In this document: positions 8,420 through 17,181 of the stretch, piece after piece | How positions within the stretch are numbered: the first letter of the stretch is position 1 | Layout: every line of letters begins with the position of its first letter | Assembly: GCA_023248745.1 (NCBI GenBank) | Contig: JAHFDZ010000008.1 | Span: 1 to 45,114 of the forward strand | Source of the DNA: Myxococcales bacterium | Lineage (GTDB): Bacteria; Myxococcota_A; Polyangia; Polyangiales; Polyangiaceae | Length of the DNA: 45,114 nucleotides | Direction: 5' to 3' | Position numbers and translations under genes: made by a program | The notes under the pieces: model-generated | What the model saw: only the letters and a program-made list of their open reading frames with translations | The model's database searches: none | Told to the model about the DNA's origin: nothing

Positions 8420-9439
8420 GTGACGGCGATGCGCGCTTTGGGTCATGTCGCGACTGGATTGATAATAACTTCGTTCGCTCTATTTTCGATGCCGGCGCGG
8501 GCGGGGTCGTCGCAAGCGAACGCGCGCTATGAAGAAGGGCATGTGTTTGCGAAGAAACACGATTGGGAAAATGCGCGGCAGTCGTTCGCGCAGGCTGTCC
8601 TGCTTGAACCCAACGACATGCGCTACTTGTGGAACCTCGCGCTGAGTGAATCCAAGACGCACCACGAAGTCGAAGCGCTTCGGCATTTTCGACACTACGC
8701 GCATCATCCGCAAGTGGCCTCCGACGACAAGCGCGAGGCGCTTCACTATGTCGCCGAGCTCGAGCGCCACACAGGACGCATCTCGATTGATGCCCCCAAG
8801 TTGGTGCAAATTCGCGTCGACGACGAAGCGTTCGGTCTGACGCCCATGGATGCGATCGACGTTGCGCCTGGCGTGCACACCGTCGAGGGCAAAGACACGC
8901 ACGGCGTCAGTCGAAAAGTGATCGTGCGCGCAATTCAGGCGGCCTTTGTGGTTGCGAAGCTCGATTTCGGGACCGATCCAACCGCTGCATTGCCAAGCGC
9001 CAGCGCGCCTGCTCCTGCGCCGTGGAAGCACGACCCACCGCCGTCACCGAAGAAGAGCGGTCCGCCCGTACTTTCGTACATTCTCGCAGGAACGGCGGTT
9101 GCGGGCGCTGCGGTTGGGTCAATATTCTTGACCAATGCGTATTCGGCGGCCGCCGACGCCCGGAGCATTCGCGGGGCAAGTCCCGCTGGATTCTGCAACG
9201 ACCGCAGCACGGGTGCGTGCAGATCGCTCATCGACGCAAACGATTCCGCATCGACTCGCGCGAGCGTTTCCACCGCGCTATTTGTCACCGCAGGCGTTGC
9301 ATTAGCAGGCGCGGCAGTTGCCTGGATCGTTTGGCCAGCGCCAAAGCACCACGAACGCGCGGTGGGCGAAAGGCGCACATGGCTCGCGCCGGCCGTTGGC
9401 GAGGGTCAGTTAGGGATCGCCGCCGGCGGCACTTTCTAA
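8420..9439 (+). CDS. TPR/PEGA-like envelope protein
   Basis: Exported protein of 339 residues. The GTG start is followed by a signal peptide (GHVATGLIITSFALFSMPARA, cleavage near ARAG). TPR-like helices come next (ARYEEGHVFAKKHDWENAR, LEPNDMRYLWNLALSESK), then a beta-rich PEGA-like segment (ISIDAPKLVQIRVDDEAFG), a Pro/Lys-rich linker and two hydrophobic helices (LSYILAGTAVAGAAVGSIFL and ALFVTAGVALAGAAVAWIVW). The same order occurs in the protein at 14346-15557, so the two are distant paralogues of a type frequent in myxobacteria, often beside Ser/Thr kinases. It lies two bases after the preceding gene and seems to close the operon. The molecular role is unknown; an envelope scaffold is a guess. 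Confidence 0.75.
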   Translation: MTAMRALGHVATGLIITSFALFSMPARAGSSQANARYEEGHVFAKKHDWENARQSFAQAVLLEPNDMRYLWNLALSESKTHHEVEALRHFRHYAHHPQVASDDKREALHYVAELERHTGRISIDAPKLVQIRVDDEAFGLTPMDAIDVAPGVHTVEGKDTHGVSRKVIVRAIQAAFVVAKLDFGTDPTAALPSASAPAPAPWKHDPPPSPKKSGPPVLSYILAGTAVAGAAVGSIFLTNAYSAAADARSIRGASPAGFCNDRSTGACRSLIDANDSASTRASVSTALFVTAGVALAGAAVAWIVWPAPKHHERAVGERRTWLAPAVGEGQLGIAAGGTF

Positions 9440-9506
9440 CAACGAAGGCCTTGTCGAGCGAGCTGGCACTCCCTACGCAAGCTTATTCTTACCCTGTGAG
9501 GCCCCT

Positions 9507-10313
9507 ATGAGTTCGGACGTTATTCGGTACGAAGTCGTCGCCAACGTGGCGCGAATTACGCTCAACCGCCCAAAGTCGCTCAACGCCCTCAATCGCGAGC
9601 TGCTCGAGGGCTTGGCGCACGCAGCCTCAAAGGCGCTCGTCGATAACAGCGTGCGCGCGGTGCTTCTTACCGGCGAAGGTCGAGGTTTTTGCGCAGGGGG
9701 CGACGTAAAGGCCATGGCCGGCGGTAGCTTTCTCGGCAACGGTGGGGAATCCCCCCTCGAGGGCGCGTTAGGCGGTGCGGCTGTGCTGCATAAGGCGATC
9801 ACGACATTGCATCGCTTGCCAAAGCCCGTGATCGCCGCCATCAACGGACCCGCGGCGGGTGCTGGACTTGGCGTCGCGATGGCGTGTGACATCCTTTGGG
9901 CCGCCCAGAGTGCGTCGTTCTCGACCGCTTACTCCGCGATTGGCCTCTCGCCCGACGGTGGCACCACACACTTCTTGCCGCGTCTGGTGGGCGCCAAAGT
10001 CGCCGCCGAGCTGTTCTTCACGAGCCGCAAGTTCGATGCTCAAGAAGCTTTACGATTGGGTCTCGTGAGTCGTGTTTTTCCGGATGCGGATTTACTGCCC
10101 GCCGCAATTGAACTCGCCAACTCACTGGCAGAAGGACCCACCCTTGCGTACGCATCGGCGAAAGCACTTCTTCGAACGACTGGCCAGCAGTCGCTCGAAA
10201 CTCAAATGGAAGACGAACGCATCGGCATCATGCGCTCGACAACCACCGAAGATTTCATGCGCGGTGTGATGGCGTTTGCGACTCAGCAGAAGCCGGATTT
10301 TGTGGGGAAGTAA
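9507..10313 (+). CDS. Enoyl-CoA hydratase/isomerase family protein, PaaG-like
   Basis: Crotonase-fold enzyme of 268 residues, the normal length. The oxyanion-hole region is visible as GRGFCAGGDVKAM, and the second signature as KPVIAAINGPAAGAGLGVAMACD. Near the active site it reads YSAIGLSPDGGTTHFLPRLVG, with Asp where PaaG-type isomerases carry their acid, so ring-oxepin or double-bond isomerisation is as plausible as hydration. A Shine-Dalgarno-like GTGAGG at 9495-9500 supports ATG 9507. Its last 59 bp overlap the 3' end of the opposing DUF2339 gene. No other beta-oxidation gene is adjacent, so the pathway cannot be read from context. Confidence 0.9.
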   Translation: MSSDVIRYEVVANVARITLNRPKSLNALNRELLEGLAHAASKALVDNSVRAVLLTGEGRGFCAGGDVKAMAGGSFLGNGGESPLEGALGGAAVLHKAITTLHRLPKPVIAAINGPAAGAGLGVAMACDILWAAQSASFSTAYSAIGLSPDGGTTHFLPRLVGAKVAAELFFTSRKFDAQEALRLGLVSRVFPDADLLPAAIELANSLAEGPTLAYASAKALLRTTGQQSLETQMEDERIGIMRSTTTEDFMRGVMAFATQQKPDFVGK

Positions 10314-13092
10314 TAAGTCCGAGCAGCCGCTTGCCAAAACGCGCGTAAAGAAAGCCTGCGCCGAGCATCAAGCCACCGATGCCAACCAAAACTAAGATTT
10401 GATAGGCGCGCGGTAGATTCCAAATGTCCCACAGCGCGAGCTTGCCCACCGTTACGCTCATCAGCACTAGGCCGCCGAGGCGGTGAAAGCGACTGCGCGC
10501 AGCGAATCCGCCGGCCAAGAGCGCAGCTGCGTAAATGCCAAGCACCATCGTTGTGAGCACACCGAGTCGCGCCGACTGCGTCTCGAGATAGGCGCTCATC
10601 GCCGCGACCCACTTTTCGAACTGAGCCGTGTCGCCCACAGCCGGCATCGTGAGCACGTCAGTAAAGAGCCTTCGCAAATCGGTCACGAGAACGAAAAGCA
10701 GACCCAAGTGCGCCGCCGACAGGCTCAGTGTGCGAATGATCGGAGACGACGGGGACGCGAATCGTTTCGCCGTACGTTCCGCTAGGAGCAAGACCGCAAC
10801 GTTAGCGATTACCGAGATGGATCGCGGATTCAAGAATGCGCGCGGCGCGTAGCTACCGTCGTGCCCCAACGTTTCGAAAAAGCGCGACTGCTCCTCAATC
10901 GGGATGACCAAGTCGCAGGTCAGCATTCGCACGGCAGCGAAACCGAGAATGCCAAGCCCACCGATAAACCACGCTTCGTTGTGATCGGCCATTGCGACCA
11001 CCATCGCGATCGCGGCAAGCGCCGCCCAGAGCACCGTGATCGTAACCCCCGATTGCGACAGCCCAACCGATCCCATGAGACACGCTGCGCCGAGCGCGAG
11101 AAATAAGTTGGATGCCCACTTGGCAGCCGGATGCTTTGCGCGAAGGGCTAGACCGAGCGCGAGCGCAAACGGAACCGCCGCAAGAACGATGAGCCCCTGC
11201 TGCGTACGTGAATGATCGTGCGTGAGCGCGAGTGCGACGTACCCCAAAAGGGAGACGCTGGCGGTTGCAGCGCTGGCGGCAGTAGGACCCGAAGGTCGTG
11301 CGACCATGGCGACCGCAAGCGGAACAAAATAGACCAGTACCCACAAGGCAGCGAAGGTGACAAATGAGCCCGACTGCGCGAGTGCGGCGCAAAGCATGGC
11401 GACAAAAGAGATAAGCGAGGCAACGCCCGCAAAGGTTCCCTTGCCGCTCGCGAGAGCGAGTGCCGACGCGATGGCCGAGAGCGCGATGATCAGCCATGCG
11501 AACGTCGATGCACGCTCGGGCAAAAGCAAGATCGCAAAGAGGATCGCGAGTGGAAACATCACCATGCCGACCGACGGAACCAATTGGTCAATGGGCTTTA
11601 CCTCTTCATTCCCGCGCGAAACGAAGGCAAACGCGGCTGCATAAGTTGCGGCCCAACCCGACGAAGCCAAGAGCAACTGAAGCGGATCGTTGCGACTCGC
11701 AAGCGCGCAATAGGTGAGCGCACAAAACGACGCGCCGATCGGCGCAAAGAGCGCCCAAAAAATGCCTTCGCGTTGGAACGCTGCGATCGACGCTGCGGCA
11801 AGCGGGAGCATCAGGCAGCCGAGGAGCAGCGGATGGTCGTAGAGCAGCGAAGACAACGCGACGTGCGCAAAGAGCAGCGCAACGACAGTCAATGTACCTG
11901 ACGAAAAGACGTCAACCTTGCGCTTAGCCAGTGCGTGAGCCGTTGCGTACCACGCAGCAGAAAAGACGACCGTCGCCGCCAGAGGTACAGCGCGCGCAGT
12001 GAGCGTAAAATAGTGCACGGTCGTGTCGACCTTGCGCATCAACATCGCCGCGGGATCGGGAAGGTCAAAGAACTTGACGTACCAGCTCGAAAGGAGAGCC
12101 ACGCTCCCGAGCACGCTGATCCAGATCGACGCAAGAAATCCGGCGCGGATCGAGAGCACGATGGCGCCAGCGGTCATCGCAAAAATGTAGCCAGATAGCG
12201 CGAGCGGCCGGTCCTCACCGGTGCTCAGAAGAACCGGGTTAGCAAACGCCGCAGCGAGCGACACGATGAGCATGGCTTGCGCGCGATGCCGCAACGCCAT
12301 GAGACCCCCCAGGACCGACGTCGCAGCCACAGCCGCAAATGCAACCGAGACTGGTACTAATTTGTAAAATGCCGAGCTCGCATATGCGGTCGCGTAGAGG
12401 AGCGCGAGACCAACGCCTGTCAGCACATTCGCGAAGAGCGGATTGACGCGCTTTCGTTGATGCTCCGACACACCGAGCACCGCGACCCCCAAGAGCGCAC
12501 CCACGGCGATTCGACCGACCGGGCCGATCCATTGATTGTCGACCGCGTACTTAAAAAAGTAAGCGGCACCCAGAATGAAGATGGCAGCCCCAACACGTGT
12601 GAGCCACGTAAGGCCAATGCGCTCTTCGAGCGTTTGGGCAACGGGCGCAGGTTCAGGAAGCACCTGCGCGAACGGTGACGGAGCGGCAGCCGGGTACTCA
12701 GTCGTCGCCTGGTCTTCGACCGCGAGAGGCACAGTTTCGTCGTCGCGAGCCTCATGCTGCGCGGCAGCGGCTTTTGCTTGCGCGAGTGCGACGACGGTCG
12801 GCGTCGCCGCGGCGTTTGCAACAGGCGAGACCCACGACGCTGGCGCGTGGCTCTCTTCGGCAGCAGCTTGCTGCGGCTGCGCCAACGCACTTTGGGCTGC
12901 ACGGTCTTGTTCCATGCGCTGCCTGCCGAGCCAGTCAACCCAAGCGCCCATTGCGTACACGTGACTTCGTAACTCGCGAAGTACGTTTTCAGTGCGACCC
13001 AAGCGCGCGCTCAGACTGGAGATCGTCGCCATCCCAATCAAGCAACCGAGAACACTGACGAGAAGCGCAAAGGTCGCGATGCTTTCGGCCAT
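10255..13092 (-). CDS. DUF2339 family polytopic membrane protein
   Basis: Very large membrane protein of about 945 residues. ATG at 13092 (MAESIATFALLVSVLG) is preferred over 13125 because it starts directly in a hydrophobic anchor. A coiled-coil-like stretch follows (RLGRTENVLRELRSHVYAMG), then an Ala/Gln-rich linker, then the conserved family motif ERIGLTWLTRVGAAIFILG. After that come some two dozen hydrophobic helices, including KYAVDNQWIGPVGRIAVG. DUF2339 proteins are widespread and have no firm function. The last 59 bp overlap the end of the opposing crotonase gene. It is the last gene of a leftward group behind the MFS transporter, about 80 bp away. Confidence 0.88.
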   Translation of the reverse strand: MAESIATFALLVSVLGCLIGMATISSLSARLGRTENVLRELRSHVYAMGAWVDWLGRQRMEQDRAAQSALAQPQQAAAEESHAPASWVSPVANAAATPTVVALAQAKAAAAQHEARDDETVPLAVEDQATTEYPAAAPSPFAQVLPEPAPVAQTLEERIGLTWLTRVGAAIFILGAAYFFKYAVDNQWIGPVGRIAVGALLGVAVLGVSEHQRKRVNPLFANVLTGVGLALLYATAYASSAFYKLVPVSVAFAAVAATSVLGGLMALRHRAQAMLIVSLAAAFANPVLLSTGEDRPLALSGYIFAMTAGAIVLSIRAGFLASIWISVLGSVALLSSWYVKFFDLPDPAAMLMRKVDTTVHYFTLTARAVPLAATVVFSAAWYATAHALAKRKVDVFSSGTLTVVALLFAHVALSSLLYDHPLLLGCLMLPLAAASIAAFQREGIFWALFAPIGASFCALTYCALASRNDPLQLLLASSGWAATYAAAFAFVSRGNEEVKPIDQLVPSVGMVMFPLAILFAILLLPERASTFAWLIIALSAIASALALASGKGTFAGVASLISFVAMLCAALAQSGSFVTFAALWVLVYFVPLAVAMVARPSGPTAASAATASVSLLGYVALALTHDHSRTQQGLIVLAAVPFALALGLALRAKHPAAKWASNLFLALGAACLMGSVGLSQSGVTITVLWAALAAIAMVVAMADHNEAWFIGGLGILGFAAVRMLTCDLVIPIEEQSRFFETLGHDGSYAPRAFLNPRSISVIANVAVLLLAERTAKRFASPSSPIIRTLSLSAAHLGLLFVLVTDLRRLFTDVLTMPAVGDTAQFEKWVAAMSAYLETQSARLGVLTTMVLGIYAAALLAGGFAARSRFHRLGGLVLMSVTVGKLALWDIWNLPRAYQILVLVGIGGLMLGAGFLYARFGKRLLGLITSPQNPASAESQTPSHRA

Positions 13093-13171
13093 GGCCAAAA
13101 GTTGTAGCACCGAGCAACGGCGCAACCTTTCGGCGAAACGTCACAAATTACGGCCTTAGGCCACAATACGG

Positions 13172-14329
13172 TCATGCGCGGCGCGCCATTCGCGACCAGA
13201 CAACGAGCATCAGCGTCGCAAGCAATACAAGACCCGACGCGAGTGTTAGCGCTACGCGCGACGACTGCCACGTCCAGAGTGCGCCCATGAGCAACCCGGC
13301 CGGAATTGTCACTATGCCGATTACAAAATGAAACGCGCCAAAAGCGCGACCGCGACTTTCTTCCGGCACGAGATCGCGCACGAGCGCCTTTTCGCTCGGC
13401 TCTGCCAAACCGTAGTAGCCGCCGTACACGATGAAGAGCAGCCACACGTGCAGTGGCCGTGTTGCGTATGCGAAGCCAACATACGTCACCGCGAAAATGA
13501 GCCACCCGATCACCATCATGCGAACGCGTGGATACCGATCAGCGAGCCTGCCGCCCAGGTAAGAGAGAGTCGACTTCGAAACGTGAAAGGCTGCCCACAC
13601 GAGCGGCAAGGTGTGGCGCGGAATGCCCAACTCGCTGGCCCGTAGCAGAAGGAACGCGTCGGAAGAATTGGCGAGGCAAAAAACCGCCAACACCAAAAGG
13701 TAACTTATAAAGGTACGATTGAGCGGCTTCACGCCTTGAGAGGTCGCTTTCGCCTTCGGAGTCGTCGCGTCTTCGCGAACGCTCATCAGCGTGATCATCG
13801 CAAGCAACCCTGGCACGAGCGCAAACAAGAACACGTTGCGCACCGAGACACCCATCGCGAGCAACGCTGTCGCCGCAAGCGGTCCGACGATAGCGCCGGC
13901 GTGATCCATCGCCTGATGCAGACCAAAGGCGCGGCCAGCGTCTTCGCCCTTCACCGCATTTGCGAGCAACAAGTCACGCGGCGCTGTTCGCAATCCTTTG
14001 CCCACGCGATCGGTCACGCGCACCGCAAGCACGTGCCAAGGCGCCGTTGCGAAAGCGACGAGGGGTCTGACGAGCGAAGCAAGCGCGTACCCAGCAAAAA
14101 CCACCGGCATCCGTTTCGTCGTGCGATCAGCAACGATACCCGACGCAAGCTTGAGCACACTTGACGTAGCGTCTGCGACGCCTTCGATGAGACCAAGAAA
14201 GAGCGGCGTTGCGCCAAGGCTCGCCAAGTACGCAGGCAAGAGCGGCGCGATCATTTCGGTGCCGATGTCGGTGAAGAAGCTCGTGATCGCGAGTGCGATT
14301 ACAATTTTCGGCAAGCGGGGCGCAGGCAT
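13172..14329 (-). CDS. MFS transporter
   Basis: Major facilitator superfamily permease of 385 residues with about twelve hydrophobic segments. The region LFLGLIEGVADATSSVLKLASGIVADRTTKR holds the loop 2-3 type motif (GxxADR). Another conserved block reads RVTDRVGKGLRTAPRDLLLA, typical of a bacterial MFS subgroup without a known substrate. The second half repeats the pattern (GGRLADRYPRVR). It lies 16 bp behind the TPR/PEGA gene on the same strand, so the two may be co-transcribed. The substrate cannot be predicted. Confidence 0.88.
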   Translation of the reverse strand: MPAPRLPKIVIALAITSFFTDIGTEMIAPLLPAYLASLGATPLFLGLIEGVADATSSVLKLASGIVADRTTKRMPVVFAGYALASLVRPLVAFATAPWHVLAVRVTDRVGKGLRTAPRDLLLANAVKGEDAGRAFGLHQAMDHAGAIVGPLAATALLAMGVSVRNVFLFALVPGLLAMITLMSVREDATTPKAKATSQGVKPLNRTFISYLLVLAVFCLANSSDAFLLLRASELGIPRHTLPLVWAAFHVSKSTLSYLGGRLADRYPRVRMMVIGWLIFAVTYVGFAYATRPLHVWLLFIVYGGYYGLAEPSEKALVRDLVPEESRGRAFGAFHFVIGIVTIPAGLLMGALWTWQSSRVALTLASGLVLLATLMLVVWSRMARRA

Positions 14330-14345
14330 CAGTGCGTAATCATCT

Positions 14346-15557
14346 TTAGAAATCGCCGCGGATCACCAGGCCAGTGCCTGTCGGCGACACCTTCATGCGC
14401 CGAGCGAACGTACGATCAGGTCGCAACGGTGACGGGGGTGGGTCCGGCAGATCGAACCAATAAAGCGCTGCTCCCAACGCAAACGCAGCCACACCCACGC
14501 CGAAGCCCGTCCCCGCAGCCACGGTCCAATCGCCTCGATGGCCCAAACGTGCGTCTGCGCGCGTTGCTTCTTCTTGGCTCGTGGATTGGCGATCGTTGAT
14601 CTTCGCGTGCGTCGCAATCGCGTCGTTCTCGGCGCTAATCGCGAGACCTACCGATACCGCGCCAAACAGCACGCTTGCGGTCCCCGTTGCGAACATGCCG
14701 TACGACACCACGCGCGTGGTCGATCGCGGAAGTTGCTTCACCGGCAACTCGCGCGTTTCGCCTCGTTCGACGTTCACAAATGCGTGCACAGGATCAGCGC
14801 CACGTTTGCGAATGAACACGTCGTTGGTACCGTGCTCAAGCTCGAACACGGTCGGCTCCTTTTGAATATTGGCGACATGTTTTTGCTCGATCCAAATTTC
14901 GGCGCCGACATTTTGAGGCGCTCCAATCACAACCAAACGCGCGGGAAGCGGCGTGAGCGTCAGCGCAACGAGTCCCTGCTCTTTTGCGAACGAACGTATT
15001 TTTTCGTCGGTCGTGAAGCCTCTCCGCTGGGCGCGAAATTTGTGTTGGGCGTTCCGGCTCACGAGCTGCCCCACCGTCCAATCCACCTGTTGGTCGTCCA
15101 CGAAGACCTCTGTTCCCTCGCGCGCGCCACCGGGCTCGACATTCAGCGTGACAAGGGTCTTGTCCTCCGCCTGCTTCACTTCTGGTTTTCTTAGCTTGCC
15201 GCGCAGGGCATCGATCAGTCCTTTTGCGTCGTCGGCACGCGGCCCCCGCGCGTCCACGTACTTTGTGAAGTGCTGGATCGCACGCTCACAAAGCGCGTCG
15301 GCGCCCGGATCGTCATGTTCGGCGGCCTGAAGCCATTGCCGACGTTTCGCTTGCGCCATCGCGAAGAGGAACTTCAACTCACCCGCATTCGATTCGTACG
15401 CGCGCTCGAATTCACGGCCTGCTGCTTCATACTTCCCGTCGTCATAGAGCCGGACGCCGCGATCGTAGTCCGCGCTTCCCGTCATCTGCGCCCACGACGC
15501 GATGGGCAGGAACGTCAAGAAGAGGGCAATCGCCGCGGCTCGACATGTGCGTGGCAT
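14346..15557 (-). CDS. TPR/PEGA-like envelope protein
   Basis: Exported protein of about 403 residues. ATG at 15557 is chosen because it gives a classic signal peptide (CRAAAIALFLTFLPIASWA, cleavage after SWA); the frame stays open upstream to 15761 but runs into the divergent kinase gene. TPR-like helices (DYDRGVRLYDDGKYEAAGRE, LKFLFAMAQAKRRQW) precede two PEGA-like beta segments (EGTEVFVDDQQVDWTVGQL and GAEIWIEQKHVANIQKE). Two hydrophobic helices follow near residues 295-360 (YGMFATGTASVLFGAVSVGLA and TGFGVGVAAFALGAALYWF). Gene order of this type, divergent from a Ser/Thr kinase with 106 bp between, is common in myxobacteria and hints at shared regulation. It is a distant paralogue of 8420-9439. 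Confidence 0.78.
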   Translation of the reverse strand: MPRTCRAAAIALFLTFLPIASWAQMTGSADYDRGVRLYDDGKYEAAGREFERAYESNAGELKFLFAMAQAKRRQWLQAAEHDDPGADALCERAIQHFTKYVDARGPRADDAKGLIDALRGKLRKPEVKQAEDKTLVTLNVEPGGAREGTEVFVDDQQVDWTVGQLVSRNAQHKFRAQRRGFTTDEKIRSFAKEQGLVALTLTPLPARLVVIGAPQNVGAEIWIEQKHVANIQKEPTVFELEHGTNDVFIRKRGADPVHAFVNVERGETRELPVKQLPRSTTRVVSYGMFATGTASVLFGAVSVGLAISAENDAIATHAKINDRQSTSQEEATRADARLGHRGDWTVAAGTGFGVGVAAFALGAALYWFDLPDPPPSPLRPDRTFARRMKVSPTGTGLVIRGDF

Positions 15558-15663
15558 TGAGTTCGATCGTCGCTCTTCGAGCGCACAAGTGCAACATGGC
15601 CACAAAACGCCCCAAATCGCGACCTTGCGCATCGCACTCGCTCCTGCGACGCTTAGAGTTGAT

Positions 15664-17100
15664 ATGGCGGATCCCGGCGGCATAGACGGCGAGCGAGCCG
15701 CATTGTTTGGCGCGACGAACATGCTTGAACGAGGCGTCGACGAACCCCTCACCCCCGGCACGATCGTCGGTGAATTTTCGATCGAGGCGCAGATTGGGCA
15801 AGGTGGCTTCGGTGCCGTCTATCGTGCGAAGCACCCGCTCATCGGCAAGCGAGCAGCTATTAAGGTCCTCTCCGACGACGTCGGCGCGAGTGCCAACGCG
15901 GTTGCTCGTTTTGTTCAAGAAGCGCGGGCCGTAAACGAAATTCAGCACCCGAACATCGTCGACATCTTCAGCTTTGGTCAGCTCGTCGACGGCCGCCATT
16001 ACTTTGCGATGGAGATCCTTGACGGGCAAACTTTCGACGCATTCCTTCGCAAGCGCGATCCCATCTCGGTAGGCGAGCTCGTGTGCGTCCTCGATCCGGT
16101 CGTGAGCGCGCTCGACGCCGCGCACAAGAAGGGCATCATTCATCGCGACTTGAAGCCCGAGAATATCTTTCTGTGCTTCCACGAAGGGCGCATGACAAAA
16201 GTCAAGTTGCTTGACTTTGGAATCGCAAAACTGTCGGGCGACTCTTTGCAAGGCGGGTCCAGTCCGCCCAAAACCAAAACGGGTTCACCCCTTGGCACAC
16301 CGGCATTTATGGCCCCCGAGCAAGCGCTCGGCCGCGAGGCTACTGCGGCAGCCGATGTGTATGCGCTCGGCGTGATTTGCCACCTTGCGCTCACCGGTGA
16401 GCCTCCATTTTACTCCGACTCACTTATCAACTTACTTGCCCTTCACATCAACGCCCCACCACCGCCAATGAGCATGCACAACCGAGACGTGGCGCCTGAG
16501 CTCGACGCCATTGTCTTGCGCATGCTCGCGAAGGCTCCAGAAGTTCGCTTTGCCTCCGCAGGCGAAGCGCTCGATGCGCTCGTAAGCGCGGCAAAAGAGG
16601 CGGGCCTTGAAGCTGATCGACGCGCGCAGATCGTACTCACAGAGCAGCCCGCGCACCCGCGTACCCGCCGCGCGAACCAAGCCACCGCTGCGAGCGCCGG
16701 CACAGGCAAGGCGCTCACGACCGACGCACCGCAGGTAAAGCCGCGGAGTCGCGCCGCGGTGATTGCAACGGCAATTGCTGCCCTCGTAATAGGTGGCGTG
16801 TCGATTGCCACCTACGCTCGCCTGACGAGCGCAGTTCCGTCGAAGCCACTTTCGTCGGCACCACTAAACGACGTCCCCACCGCTTTGCAAACGCTGAGCG
16901 CAACCGGATTGCCCAACGCTGCGCCCTCGGTGGGATCAGCCGCCCCACAACCGTCCGGATCGGCGCCTTCAGCCGCACCGCTAAGCCCTCTCGTCGCGCC
17001 GCCCCCTCGCGGTGGCCGGAAGGAACCCAAGCCGCCGCCCCCCGGAGCGAGCGCCTCGGCCGTACCGCCGAAGCAATCCCAAATCGACGGTCTGCGCTGA
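15664..17100 (+). CDS. Hanks-type Ser/Thr protein kinase, single-pass membrane
   Basis: Eukaryotic-like kinase of 478 residues from ATG 15664. All key elements are present: Gly-loop GQGGFGAVY at 45-53, ATP-binding Lys67 (AAIKVL), Glu86 in helix C, catalytic HRDLKPEN at 160-167, DFG at 184-186 and the APE motif at 217-219 after GTPAF. It should therefore be active. The kinase domain ends near residue 315. One transmembrane helix (364-385, AAVIATAIAALVIGG) leads to a Pro/Ala/Ser-rich extracytoplasmic tail without PASTA or other sensor domains. The last codons form part of a 21-bp direct repeat continued just past the stop. The divergent TPR/PEGA protein is a plausible functional neighbour. Confidence 0.93.
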   Translation: MADPGGIDGERAALFGATNMLERGVDEPLTPGTIVGEFSIEAQIGQGGFGAVYRAKHPLIGKRAAIKVLSDDVGASANAVARFVQEARAVNEIQHPNIVDIFSFGQLVDGRHYFAMEILDGQTFDAFLRKRDPISVGELVCVLDPVVSALDAAHKKGIIHRDLKPENIFLCFHEGRMTKVKLLDFGIAKLSGDSLQGGSSPPKTKTGSPLGTPAFMAPEQALGREATAAADVYALGVICHLALTGEPPFYSDSLINLLALHINAPPPPMSMHNRDVAPELDAIVLRMLAKAPEVRFASAGEALDALVSAAKEAGLEADRRAQIVLTEQPAHPRTRRANQATAASAGTGKALTTDAPQVKPRSRAAVIATAIAALVIGGVSIATYARLTSAVPSKPLSSAPLNDVPTALQTLSATGLPNAAPSVGSAAPQPSGSAPSAAPLSPLVAPPPRGGRKEPKPPPPGASASAVPPKQSQIDGLR

Positions 17101-17123
17101 ACCAATCCCAAATCGACGGTCTG
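17074..17123 (+). repeat. Direct repeat across the kinase stop codon
   Basis: A 21-bp sequence ending in AAATCGACGGTCTG occurs at 17074-17094 (last kinase codons) and again, identical, at 17103-17123. The two copies flank the TGA stop with a 29-bp period. This looks like a recent small duplication at the 3' end of the gene. Confidence 0.85.
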
Positions 17124-17146
17124 TCGCCTTGGTACACGCACGCCCG

Positions 17147-17181
17147 TTGCCAGACGAGCCTTCAGTTGCGATCCTCCCTCA
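17147..17181 (+). promoter_or_regulatory. Conserved two-box leader of FG-GAP lipoprotein gene 1
   Basis: TTGCCAG (17147-17153), 12 bases, TTGCGAT (17166-17172), 9 bases, then ATG 17182. The same boxes with the same spacing precede the two following paralogues. TTGCCA followed 17 bases later by GATCCT has sigma-70-like spacing and would place transcription start at or next to the ATG, suggesting a leaderless mRNA. No Shine-Dalgarno site is present. The promoter reading is inference. Confidence 0.5.

Noticed and set aside
13092-13172. GGCCTTAGGCC palindrome between MFS and DUF2339 genes
   Set aside because: The stem is only four bases with a three-base loop and no T-run follows, so it does not support a terminator or operator.
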